Below, one piece after another: positions 6,120 to 13,219 of a DNA stretch of 13,466 bases. The DNA is from Acetobacteraceae bacterium (GTDB lineage: Bacteria; Pseudomonadota; Alphaproteobacteria; Acetobacterales; Acetobacteraceae): assembly GCA_030039695.1 (NCBI GenBank), contig JASHVB010000074.1, forward strand, positions 1 to 13,466, in the 5' to 3' direction. Position numbers and translations under genes: made by a program. The notes beneath the pieces are model-generated. The model saw nothing but the letters and a program-made list of their open reading frames with translations. It was not told where the DNA came from and ran no database searches. Within the stretch, counting starts at the first letter, position 1. Each line of letters starts with the position of its first letter.

Positions 6120-7226
6120 ATGCCGCGCACGCTTCGCAGCACCTTTGCTGCACTTTCGATCCTCGTCGGCACGGTGGCCGCAGCGCAGGCGGAGACGATT
6201 CGACTTGGTGCGGTCATTCCGCTCACCGGTCCAGCAGCGGTCGTCGGCAATCAGGAAATGCGCGGCATTCAGTTCGCGATCGACAACGCAAACGCCAAAG
6301 GTGGCGTGCAGGGCGACAAGGTCGACGTGCAGTTCGAGGACAACCAAGCCAAGGCCGACCAGGCAGTGTTGATGTTCAACAAGCTGGTCGATCTGCAGAA
6401 CATCCCAATGATCTTTGTTGGCTACTCGGGTCCGACGCTCGCCATGGCGCCGCTGGCAACACGCAAGCAGGTGCTGCTGGTCAACGCCGGCGCTCAGGCC
6501 GATAAGCTGTCAACCGCCTCGCCCTATCTCGTGAATACGCTGCCCAGCACCGGTGACGAAGTAAATGTGATCACCAAGTATCTGGTCGAGCAGGGGAAGA
6601 AAAAGGCAGCGGTGCTGTACGAGAACGATGCCCCGGGCATCGGCGGACGCGATGATTTTGTCGCGACGTTCCCCAAGGTGGGCGGCAGCATCGTGGCACA
6701 GGAGCCGGTGCAGTTCGGGCAGACGGACTACCGCCCTGCCCTGCTGAGGCTCGCGGCAGCCAAGCCCGATGTTTTGTATGTTGTGATCACCGCCGGTATG
6801 CCGTCTCTGGTGCAGCAGATTCACCAGATGAAGCCTGACTTTTTGGTTGCCGGCTCAACTTTCGCGGCAGATCCGGCCGCGATCGCGGACCGAGCATCCA
6901 ACGGCCTGATCCATACTCAGGTGCAGATCGACGCGCCGCCCGAACTATCGGCCGCGTTCAAGGCGAAATACGGCGCCGACATGGATTTCTTCGCCCGCCA
7001 GTACTACAACGCGGCGCAGATCATGCTGACCGTGCTGGATAAGCTCGTGACTGAGAAGAAACCGATCACCGGCAAGAACATGCATGACACACTATTCCAG
7101 ATTCACAGTTTCCATGGGCTGATCCCAATGGCATTCAACACCAACACGGCAACGGTGCCGATCAGCATCAACGAGATGAAAGACGGCAAGGACGTCACGT
7201 TGAAGCAAGTCACCGCGGCGCGATAG
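6120..7226 (+). CDS. ABC transporter periplasmic substrate-binding protein, Liv/HAAT type (LivJ/LivK-like)
   Basis: A 368-residue exported binding protein, the usual size for the type I periplasmic leucine/amide-binding fold. The signal peptide runs MPRTLRSTFAALSILVGT to a probable cleavage after AQA (residue 24). The mature start has the family block IRLGAVIPLTGPAAVVGNQE, followed by GIQFAIDNANAKGGVQGDKV, EDNQAKADQAV and, further on, the lobe-2 segment QFGQTDYRPALLRLAAAKPD. GGGGGA (6108-6113) six bases before ATG 6120 sets the start; the frame is open further upstream, but that part has no signal peptide at its start. It heads a five-gene operon and delivers substrate to the LivH/LivM channel. 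The family binds branched-chain amino acids, amides, urea or aromatic acids. Which one cannot be read from the sequence. Confidence 0.93.
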   Translation: MPRTLRSTFAALSILVGTVAAAQAETIRLGAVIPLTGPAAVVGNQEMRGIQFAIDNANAKGGVQGDKVDVQFEDNQAKADQAVLMFNKLVDLQNIPMIFVGYSGPTLAMAPLATRKQVLLVNAGAQADKLSTASPYLVNTLPSTGDEVNVITKYLVEQGKKKAAVLYENDAPGIGGRDDFVATFPKVGGSIVAQEPVQFGQTDYRPALLRLAAAKPDVLYVVITAGMPSLVQQIHQMKPDFLVAGSTFAADPAAIADRASNGLIHTQVQIDAPPELSAAFKAKYGADMDFFARQYYNAAQIMLTVLDKLVTEKKPITGKNMHDTLFQIHSFHGLIPMAFNTNTATVPISINEMKDGKDVTLKQVTAAR

Positions 7227-7236
7227 AGCGCCGCCC

Positions 7237-8100
7237 ATGATACTGCTGCAGCTTCTGGTCAACGGTATGATCACCGGCTGCGCGCTGGGCGTCGTGGCAA
7301 TCAGCTTTGCCTTGGTGTACGCCACCACAAAGATCTTCCATGTGGCGCATGCCGGCGTTTACACATTGGCCGGCTATGCTGCGTGGGTGCTCGTGTCGCA
7401 CGGCGTGCCGGAGCTTTTCGCGCTGCTGGCGGCGATCGCCGTCTGCGCTGTTACAGGCGCGCTGATCCAGAGCCAGCTCTATGCGCGACTGGAGCGCCGG
7501 CGCGCCACGCATCTGGTGGTGTTGATCGCCTCGCTCGGATTGCTGGCGGTCATGCAGAACATCATGGCCATGATATTTTCGCCCGACATTCTGCAATTCC
7601 CGATCCCGTGGAGCACGACCACGGTATCGCTCGGAGGCATCCGTCTGACCAGAACGCAAGTGCTGACGCTTGTATGCTGCATCGCGGCGTATGCGGGCAC
7701 GGTATGGTTCGCGTATTTTACGTCGCTCGGCAAACGCATCCGTGCGGTCGCCGCAAATCCATTCCTGGCTGAAATCACCAGACTGCAGCCGCGATCCGTA
7801 TATGTGTATGTCGTCGCGATCGCATCCGCTATCGTCGCGCTCCCGGGTGTGCTGGTGCCGCTCGATCTCGGTCTACAGCCCTATGGCGGCATTACGCCGC
7901 TGCTGACGGCAACGATCGCGATGATAGCCGGGGGCGTCGGCAGCATCTCCGGCGCCTTTCTGCTTTCAATCGTCATTGCTGAGTTGCAGAATTTATCACT
8001 GCTGGTGATGCCCGGCGAGTGGAGCATCGGCATCACGTTTTTCATCTTCGTGATCTTTATGTTGTTCCGACCCACCGGTCTGTTCACGGCGGCACGCTGA
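7237..8100 (+). CDS. livH: ABC transporter permease, LivH type
   Basis: A 287-residue polytopic membrane protein, close to the length of LivH proteins. The N-terminus LLVNGMITGCALGVVAISFA plus LVYATTKIFHVAHAG (to residue 40) is the family hallmark. It has about eight hydrophobic segments. GKRIRAVAANPFLAEI (165-180) is the cytoplasmic coupling loop that docks with the ATPases. The start follows the binding-protein stop by 10 bases; no strong ribosome binding site is visible, so translation may be coupled. It should pair with LivM to form the inner-membrane channel of a Liv-type importer. The final stop codon directly touches the ATG of livM. Confidence 0.93.
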   Translation: MILLQLLVNGMITGCALGVVAISFALVYATTKIFHVAHAGVYTLAGYAAWVLVSHGVPELFALLAAIAVCAVTGALIQSQLYARLERRRATHLVVLIASLGLLAVMQNIMAMIFSPDILQFPIPWSTTTVSLGGIRLTRTQVLTLVCCIAAYAGTVWFAYFTSLGKRIRAVAANPFLAEITRLQPRSVYVYVVAIASAIVALPGVLVPLDLGLQPYGGITPLLTATIAMIAGGVGSISGAFLLSIVIAELQNLSLLVMPGEWSIGITFFIFVIFMLFRPTGLFTAAR

Positions 8101-8967
8101 ATGGACTTTCTGTATTCCTATCTCGCACTTGCGGCGATCTACGTCGTGCTGGGTCTGTCCACCAATCTGCTCGTCGGTGTCGTCGGTATTTTCTCCGTAT
8201 CGCAGGCAGCGGTATTCGGCGTCGGCGCGTATGTCGTCGCGCATTTCCTTACCGCGGCCAATCCACTGCCGTTCCTGCCGGCGCTGGGCATCGCTGCGCT
8301 TTGTTGCATCGCACTGAATATCCTTGTCACGCTGCCGTCGCTGCGCGTCTCAGGAGACTATTTCGTCGTCACCTCGTTCGGCATCCAATTACTGGCAACC
8401 GCGGTGTTCACCAACTGGACGGGGGGCACTGGCGGCGCGAGCGGCATGCCGGGCATCCCGCCGCCGGATATCTTCGGCTATCAGCTACAGACGACCGCGC
8501 AACTCATGCTGCTATGCCTGGCAGCGCTGCTGTTCGCATGTTTATGCTTCTGGCTGATCATGCGCGCGCCGTACGGGCGGCTGCTGCGCGCCATCCGTGA
8601 GGATGAATTGGCGGTCGCCGCTGCAGGAAAGAACGTGCTACGTGCGAAGGTGTCTGCCGCGGCGGTTGCCGGCGCATTTGCCGGTATCGCGGGTGGCCTT
8701 TACGCGACGTTCCTTAGTTTCATCGACCCGTCTTCGTTCGATCTGGATGCGTCCATCCTGCTGCTGACCATGGTGGTGGTCGGCGGCGCGCGCACGCTCG
8801 CGGGATCCATCGTCGGTCCGTTTTTGCTGCTGGCACTACCGCAGATCCTGAGCCTTCTGGATATTCCCACCTCGATCGCCGCGACAATGCGGCAGTTGAT
8901 CTACGGCCTGTTGCTGATCGCGTTCATGATGTTCCGTCCACAGGGCCTGCTCGGAGAGCGGTTGTGA
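8101..8967 (+). CDS. livM: ABC transporter permease, LivM type
   Basis: A 288-residue polytopic protein, the second permease of the channel. The N-terminus YVVLGLSTNLLVGVVGIFSV followed by SQAAVFGVGAYV is the LivM signature. The coupling loop GRLLRAIREDELAVAAAGKN lies at about 159-178, and VVVGGARTLAGSIVGPFLL near the end is also conserved in the family. The length is at the short end for the family; E. coli LivM carries an N-terminal extension that is absent here. The ATG follows the livH stop with no gap, and the last four bases overlap livG, so translation is likely coupled through the operon. Confidence 0.93.
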   Translation: MDFLYSYLALAAIYVVLGLSTNLLVGVVGIFSVSQAAVFGVGAYVVAHFLTAANPLPFLPALGIAALCCIALNILVTLPSLRVSGDYFVVTSFGIQLLATAVFTNWTGGTGGASGMPGIPPPDIFGYQLQTTAQLMLLCLAALLFACLCFWLIMRAPYGRLLRAIREDELAVAAAGKNVLRAKVSAAAVAGAFAGIAGGLYATFLSFIDPSSFDLDASILLLTMVVVGGARTLAGSIVGPFLLLALPQILSLLDIPTSIAATMRQLIYGLLLIAFMMFRPQGLLGERL

Positions 8968-9728
8968 CGGCTTATCTTGTCGCCAACGGCCTGGATCATC
9001 GCTTCGGTGGGCTGCATGCGCTGCGCGACTGCACGTTTGAAATCCAACAGCGGCAGATCACTTGCCTGGTCGGACCGAATGGTGCGGGCAAGACCACGAT
9101 CTTCAATGCGATCACTGGTTTTCTGCGACCGGACGAGGGACACGTGACATTCCGCGGCCGTTCGCTCGACAGGTTGCGACCGCAGGCGATTGTGCATGCC
9201 GGCATCGCACGCACGTTCCAGAACCTGCGTTTGTTCGTCGATCTGTCCGCGTTGGACAACGTGATGGTCGGCCTACCGAGCCCGTTCGGCGAAGGTCCGC
9301 TCGGCGCGATCTTGCGTCCGCTGCACGCTTGGAAAGCGCAGGCGCAGCAGCGAGAAGCCGCGCTACGCACCTTGGAGCACGTGGGGCTGGCGGATCGTGC
9401 CGGCGAACTGGTACGCAACCTGTCCTATGGCGAGCAAAAACTGCTGACCGTGGCGCGCGTTCTCGCCACGGGCGCGGAATTGCTGCTGCTGGATGAGCCG
9501 GCATCCGGCTTGTCCGCCAGCGCGCTGGACGCGGTGATGGCACTGCTCCGTCGCCTGCAATCGGAAGGCAAGACACTGCTGGTCGTGGAGCACAACACAC
9601 GTGTGGTGCAGCAGATCGCCGATCAGGTATTGTTCCTCCATCAGGGTCATCTGATGGCACAGGGCTCGCCAGCCGAGATCATCGCCGATCCAGCATTGGC
9701 GGAAATCTACTTCGGCGGAGCGATCTGA
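8964..9728 (+). CDS. livG: ABC transporter ATP-binding protein, LivG type
   Basis: A 254-residue cytoplasmic ATPase. Walker A is GPNGAGKTT (37-45), Q-loop Gln86 in RTFQNLRLF, signature LSYGEQK (153-159), Walker B LLLLDEP with catalytic Glu178, and switch His210 in VVEHN. The RTFQNLRLF block and the long insert before the signature are LivG features. The end AQGSPAEIIADPALAEIYFG is also typical. The start is GTG at 8964 inside the end of livM (GTGA overlap), and the stop shares one base with the livF start. It should form a heterodimer with LivF to power import. Confidence 0.95.
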   Translation: MTAYLVANGLDHRFGGLHALRDCTFEIQQRQITCLVGPNGAGKTTIFNAITGFLRPDEGHVTFRGRSLDRLRPQAIVHAGIARTFQNLRLFVDLSALDNVMVGLPSPFGEGPLGAILRPLHAWKAQAQQREAALRTLEHVGLADRAGELVRNLSYGEQKLLTVARVLATGAELLLLDEPASGLSASALDAVMALLRRLQSEGKTLLVVEHNTRVVQQIADQVLFLHQGHLMAQGSPAEIIADPALAEIYFGGAI

Positions 9729-10423
9729 TGCCGTTGCAGCTGGCCGGCATCGCTGCGGGATACGGCGCGAAGACGGTGATCACCGGCGTGTCGATCGCGC
9801 TCGAGCCGGGCGAGATTCTGGCGTTTCTCGGCCACAACGGTGCCGGCAAGACGACGACACTGCGCTCGGCGATGGGGCTATTGCCGCTGCGCGGCGGCAG
9901 CGTGTCGTTCGAGGGGCGACGCATCGATCGCATGGACGTGGCGCAACGTGTTGCGCTGGGCCTGCGCATGTTGCCGGAAGGACGTGGCATTTTCTCCGAC
10001 ATGACGGTGGCGGAAAACATTGACGTGGTGGCGGCGCGCAATGTTGCTCCGGGTGCGATGTTCGGCGTCGAGTCTGTCTATGGACTGTTCCCGGTGCTCG
10101 ATGAACGCCGCACTACGCGGGCCGGCAGCCTGAGCGGCGGTCAGCAGCAAATGCTGGCACTGTCTCTGGCGATTCTGGGAACGCCTCGGTGCCTGCTGCT
10201 CGACGAACCCTCGATTGGCTTGGCACCCAATTTGGTAGAACGGATGTTCCGCCAGGTCCATGACGTCTGCAAGACCCACGCGATGACCGCAGTGCTGGTG
10301 GAGCAGAATGTCGCGGCCGCGATGCAGATCGCCGACCGGGTGGTGATCATGAACAACGGGCAGATCGTGTTCGACGGCCTGCCCGATGAGGCGCGGGCAT
10401 CGAATTTCTGGCATTATTTTTAA
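9728..10423 (+). CDS. livF: ABC transporter ATP-binding protein, LivF type
   Basis: A 231-residue ATPase. Walker A is GHNGAGKTT (35-43), the LivF-type segment LPEGRGIFSDMTVAEN lies at 82-97, signature LSGGQQQ (135-141), and Walker B CLLLDEPSIGL with Glu160. The switch position reads VLVEQN, with Gln in place of His as is normal for LivF proteins. The start overlaps the livG stop by one base (TGATG). It is the last gene of the transporter operon. Only a weak hairpin without a T-tract follows, so where the transcript ends is unclear. Confidence 0.95.
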   Translation: MPLQLAGIAAGYGAKTVITGVSIALEPGEILAFLGHNGAGKTTTLRSAMGLLPLRGGSVSFEGRRIDRMDVAQRVALGLRMLPEGRGIFSDMTVAENIDVVAARNVAPGAMFGVESVYGLFPVLDERRTTRAGSLSGGQQQMLALSLAILGTPRCLLLDEPSIGLAPNLVERMFRQVHDVCKTHAMTAVLVEQNVAAAMQIADRVVIMNNGQIVFDGLPDEARASNFWHYF

Positions 10424-10424
10424 C

Positions 10425-10450
10425 CCAACGGTGACTTGAATTTGCGTTGG
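10425..10450 (+). other. Weak hairpin just after livF
   Basis: CCAACG (10425-10430) pairs exactly with CGTTGG (10445-10450) across a 14-base loop, starting one base after the livF stop codon. No T-tract follows, so it is at best a poor or Rho-linked terminator. Confidence 0.3.
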
Positions 10451-10479
10451 TAACCGCCGCATCCGGCCTCGCCCGGAGC

Positions 10480-10497
10480 GCACCGCGGCCGCGGTGC
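10480..10497. repeat. Perfect 18-base GC-rich palindrome
   Basis: GCACCGCGGCCGCGGTGC is fully self-complementary and contains a NotI site. There is no loop or T-tract in the manner of a terminator. It lies about 57 bases after livF in a non-coding stretch, and could be a protein site, a cruciform-prone sequence, or chance in GC-rich DNA. Confidence 0.45.
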
Positions 10498-10876
10498 TCA
10501 CCAGATGAATAGCGCCGCCCTCGGTGCCACGCCCATATGGAATTCGCCCGCTGGATGGCGGCCGATCATCGCGTACAACAACCTGCGGCAGTTCGGGGAG
10601 CAGAGTCGTGATGAGACGCGCCCTCTTCCGCGGGGAGACGGAGCGACGGATTGAAAAGCGCGATTGAGCACACCGCATACACCGCTTCGGCGACTCGTCG
10701 AATTCCGCGCATGAACCTATGCACTTACATCCATCACCAATCCCCTCTTCGCCAGACTCCGAACTATCTGGCTTCGCCGCCAATTGGCATATCCCTTAGC
10801 TGCGCGAAGGGCGGAGGAAGGTCACATGGCTCGAGGGTCAACCGGCCTGAAGCGGCGCTGGCGCGAGCCGGTCGAG

Positions 10877-10898
10877 TCCCGCTCTGTGCGCAGCGGGA
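10877..10898 (-). terminator. Possible terminator hairpin after the amidase gene
   Basis: TCCCGCT (10877-10883) pairs exactly with AGCGGGA (10892-10898) across an 8-base loop. It lies about 20 bases beyond the amidase stop codon on the minus strand, the right place for a terminator. No T-tract follows in the minus direction, so the call is weak. Confidence 0.35.
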
Positions 10899-10917
10899 GG
10901 GTCGGCGCGTGCCAGCG

Positions 10918-12324
10918 TCAGCTCACCGGATCGATCGGCGCGACCACGCCTTCGGCAGCCTCGATCACTTCGCCCGCGTCGAGGCACAGGTCTTCGCGGA
11001 ACCGCGCCGCCACGATCTGCACGCCCGCGCGGAGCCGGCCGTTGCTCCCGACCGGCACGGCCAGCCCGGGCAGACCGAGTGCCGGTGCGATCAGGCTGAC
11101 GCGCATCGAATCGAGTATCCGTCGCTGTCCGTCCTCGGTCAGGTCGAGCCCGAGCGGCGGCGGCTCGTCTGCCAGTGTCGGCATCACGATCAGCGGGTAG
11201 CCAATCATGAACTCGAGCCACCGGCGCAACAGCAGGTCCCGCTCTGCCAGCGCGCTGAGTAGCCCCGGCAGATCGGCTGGCGGCATCAGCCCGAACCACA
11301 GGCGCATCGACGTTTTCGCGTCTTCGTCGGCATATTTCTCGACATTCGGCTTCAGCGCGCCGAGTACGTCGGTTGAGCCGATGCAGTGCCATACCGCCAC
11401 CACGGCTTCGAAAGCGGGCGGCGTGACCTCCTCGACCGCATAGCCCGCCGCAGCCAAATGGCGCCCCGCCTGGCGCACCGCAGCCGCCTGCTTGGGGTGG
11501 GTGAAGCCGCCGGGCACCTCAGGCACCAGCGCCACCCGCACCGGCCGTGCCACCGGCGGGCCAACCAGCGGGGCATCCGCCCAGCGGGTGTCGCGCGCGT
11601 CGCCGCGCGCCATGGCCACAAGCGCGAGGCGAGCGTCGCGCACGCTGCGGGTGAGGGGCCCGTGCGTCGCCATGAGCTGCGATCCGATCACCGCCGCGGC
11701 GGTCGCGCTTGGATTGAATGCGGGAACCCGTCCCAGCCCGACGCGCAGTCCGACCACACCGCAGCAATAGGCGGGGACTCGTACTGAGCCACCGATATCG
11801 CTGCCGTGGCCGATGGGACCGATGCCGCTCGCCACGGCCGCGCCGGCGCCGCCGCTGGAGCCGCCGGGCGTGACCTCGGGGTCGCGCGGATTGCGCGTGC
11901 GCCCGTGCAGCACATTGTCGGTGAAAATGCGCATGGAGAACGCCGGCGTGTTGGTGCGGCCGATGATGATGGCACCTGCGCCGCGCAGGTTGGCGACGAC
12001 CGGCGCATCCTCCGCGGCGATGACGTCGCGGAAGGCCACCACGCCGTTGGTGGTCGCGTGGCCCTTCTGGTCGGTGTTGACCTTGATCGTTACCGGCACG
12101 CCGTGCAACGGCCCGAGCACGTCGCCGCGTGCGCGCGCCGCGTCAGCGGCGTCAGCAGCGCCCAGCGCCTCGTCGTCGAAACTCGTCACCACGGCGTTGA
12201 GCTGCGGATTAACCGCGCGTAGCCGCGCGAGGCAGGACTGGGTCGCCTCGCGGGCCGATGCCCGGCCCAGCCGGACAAGCCGCGCGAGATCCGTTGCATC
12301 GTACTGCCAGAGTTCGCTCGCCAT
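10918..12324 (-). CDS. Amidase-signature family hydrolase
   Basis: A 468-residue soluble enzyme with no signal peptide. The Ser-cisSer-Lys triad is intact: Lys81 in VPVTIKVNTD, cis-Ser156 in PGGSSGGAGAAVAS (153-166), and nucleophile Ser180 in GSDIGGSVRVPA (174-185). The 24-residue gap between the two serines matches the family. The enzyme hydrolyses the C-N bond of an amide to give a carboxylic acid and ammonia. The family is broad (acetamidase-like, aryl amidases, GatA-like), and no partner GatB/GatC genes are present, so a free-standing catabolic or detoxifying amidase is more likely than a tRNA amidotransferase subunit. AGGGG eight bases before the ATG supports the start. It is convergent with the Liv-type operon; shared substrate use is possible but unproven. 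Confidence 0.93.
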   Translation of the reverse strand: MASELWQYDATDLARLVRLGRASAREATQSCLARLRAVNPQLNAVVTSFDDEALGAADAADAARARGDVLGPLHGVPVTIKVNTDQKGHATTNGVVAFRDVIAAEDAPVVANLRGAGAIIIGRTNTPAFSMRIFTDNVLHGRTRNPRDPEVTPGGSSGGAGAAVASGIGPIGHGSDIGGSVRVPAYCCGVVGLRVGLGRVPAFNPSATAAAVIGSQLMATHGPLTRSVRDARLALVAMARGDARDTRWADAPLVGPPVARPVRVALVPEVPGGFTHPKQAAAVRQAGRHLAAAGYAVEEVTPPAFEAVVAVWHCIGSTDVLGALKPNVEKYADEDAKTSMRLWFGLMPPADLPGLLSALAERDLLLRRWLEFMIGYPLIVMPTLADEPPPLGLDLTEDGQRRILDSMRVSLIAPALGLPGLAVPVGSNGRLRAGVQIVAARFREDLCLDAGEVIEAAEGVVAPIDPVS

Positions 12325-12344
12325 CGCCGATGCCCCTATCGACC

Positions 12345-12368
12345 ATTATCCGACGATGCATCATCGTC
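12345..12368 (-). promoter_or_regulatory. Candidate amidase promoter -10 with an abutting inverted repeat
   Basis: On the minus strand GATAAT (12350-12345) matches five of six -10 bases and lies about 20 bases before the amidase ATG. Directly upstream is GACGATGCATCATCGTC (12352-12368), with exact 7-base arms around CAT, filling the spacer between the -10 and the -35 position. The -35 position itself (12368-12373) is a run of G, with no consensus. A weak -35 plus a palindrome in the spacer suggests control by a regulator, either repression by blocking polymerase or MerR-like activation from the spacer. Confidence 0.42.
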
Positions 12369-12451
12369 CCCCCTGCATCAATCGGTGCCGGCGTGGAACG
12401 GCCGGAACATGGGACGGCTGCTTCGCGGGGCGATGGAGATAACACCTGCCC

Positions 12452-12476
12452 CTGACGTCACCGCTCACCGCGTCAG
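12452..12476. repeat. Short inverted repeat with an internal TGACGTCA palindrome
   Basis: CTGACG (12452-12457) is exactly mirrored by CGTCAG (12471-12476), 13 bases apart. The left arm overlaps the 8-base palindrome TGACGTCA (12453-12460). It lies about 130 bases upstream of the amidase start. Its role is unknown. Confidence 0.3.
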
Positions 12477-12484
12477 CAAGTTCT

Positions 12485-12505
12485 GTCGCGAGTCCGGTTC
12501 GCGAC
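12485..12505. repeat. Inverted repeat GTCGCGA / TCGCGAC
   Basis: Perfect 7-base arms (12485-12491 and 12499-12505) flank GTCCGGT. No T-tract is present. It could be an operator or a small hairpin in transcribed RNA. Confidence 0.35.
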
Positions 12506-13039
12506 GTTAACCCTTGATGGCGCGAGCGGTGCAGTCGCCACGTTCACGGCCATGACGGGTCCCCGATCGAGCGCGTCGCTGTGGGTCAACGTGCCGACAA
12601 TCCCGGCGCAGAGGACCAGCAGATCGCTCGTGAACAGGAAGGCCCGTGGCTAGCGGACGTCACCCCAGCGCGCCGTGAAGGCGAAACTTCTCGCTGCGAC
12701 GACACTCGGCCTGGCGTGCGGAATGAAGATCGTCCCCGGCATGTGGCGATCGGACACGCCGTCAATCATCGGCGCCTCGTCCCGCTCCTTGGGGATTCGA
12801 TGAGAAATAGCCGATCATGATCCAGGTGCAGACGGGCGCCGAACGTGTCGGCCACACCAGCGCACAGGAAGCCGGCGCCGCGCACAGTCGAAAAAGTGAC
12901 TGCGATGGCCGCCGCGAGCGATCGGGCTTCGGCGTGGGCCGGCACTCGTTCACGCCAAAGCGAACTGACGCGCGGGCGTGGCCATGTGACGTCCGGCGTC
13001 GGCCTGCGCGCCCGCCAACCGAACAGTCACGCGAGGCGA

Positions 13040-13058
13040 CGTCCGCTGAGGGCGGACG
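13040..13058. repeat. Hairpin-forming inverted repeat
   Basis: CGTCCGC (13040-13046) pairs exactly with GCGGACG (13052-13058) around the loop TGAGG. No T-tract follows on either strand, and no gene end lies nearby. Confidence 0.3.
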
Positions 13059-13142
13059 CAGACGCTCCCAGGCAATTGCGCACCGCAGTGACGCGGTTGT
13101 GTTCCGAACCTCGCACGCGCTGTCCTTGCTTCTTCCGCACTC

Positions 13143-13161
13143 GGCTGGCAAGAAGCCAACC
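13143..13161 (-). repeat. Hairpin-forming inverted repeat with one wobble pair
   Basis: Read on the minus strand, GGTTGGC and GCCAGCC pair over seven positions with one T-G wobble, around the loop TTCTT. On the plus strand the same position is a mismatch, so if it acts in RNA it would be from the minus strand. No T-tract follows. Confidence 0.25.
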
Positions 13162-13219
13162 GCCTGATTCACGAGGCAGCCGAAACGCATGCGTTACGTG
13201 ACCAATTGCCGCCGGTTCT

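Larger units (their letters stand above)
10424..10917. other. Intergenic region between convergent livF and amidase genes
   Basis: About 490 bases without a supported gene. Short frames are present, such as a 49-codon plus-strand frame from ATG 10505 (MNSAALGATPIWNSP...), but it has no ribosome binding site and no recognised motif. The longer frames are shadows of the flanking genes. The region holds a weak hairpin after livF, an 18-base palindrome (10480-10497) and a hairpin near the amidase end (10877-10898). Confidence 0.55.
12369..13219. other. About 850 bases without an intact gene
   Basis: Both strands have frames of 65 to 140 codons, but they are Arg/Ser/Cys-rich, overlap each other and lack ribosome binding sites. 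On the minus strand a frame from 12814 to 12476 reads fairly protein-like (EAPMIDGVSDRHMPGTIFIP, then AFLFTSDLLVLCAGIVGTLT), broken by a TAG at 12650-12652. A different minus frame above 12766 reads AAAIAVTFSTVRGAGFLCAG. These may be decayed coding sequence; I do not recognise a family. Short inverted repeats are listed separately. No tRNA or CRISPR structure is seen. Confidence 0.45.

Noticed and set aside
10305..10320. Gln instead of His at the switch position of LivF
   Set aside because: VLVEQN is the normal form in LivF-type ATPases, so it is not a defect.
10505..10654. 49-codon plus-strand frame from ATG 10505
   Set aside because: No ribosome binding site, no motif, and neutral codon use; it cannot be separated from chance.
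12762..13190. Minus-strand 142-codon frame and overlapping plus-strand 118-codon frame (12845-13201)
   Set aside because: Both are Arg/Ser/Cys-rich, overlap on opposite strands and lack ribosome binding sites and motifs, as expected for GC-rich non-coding DNA.
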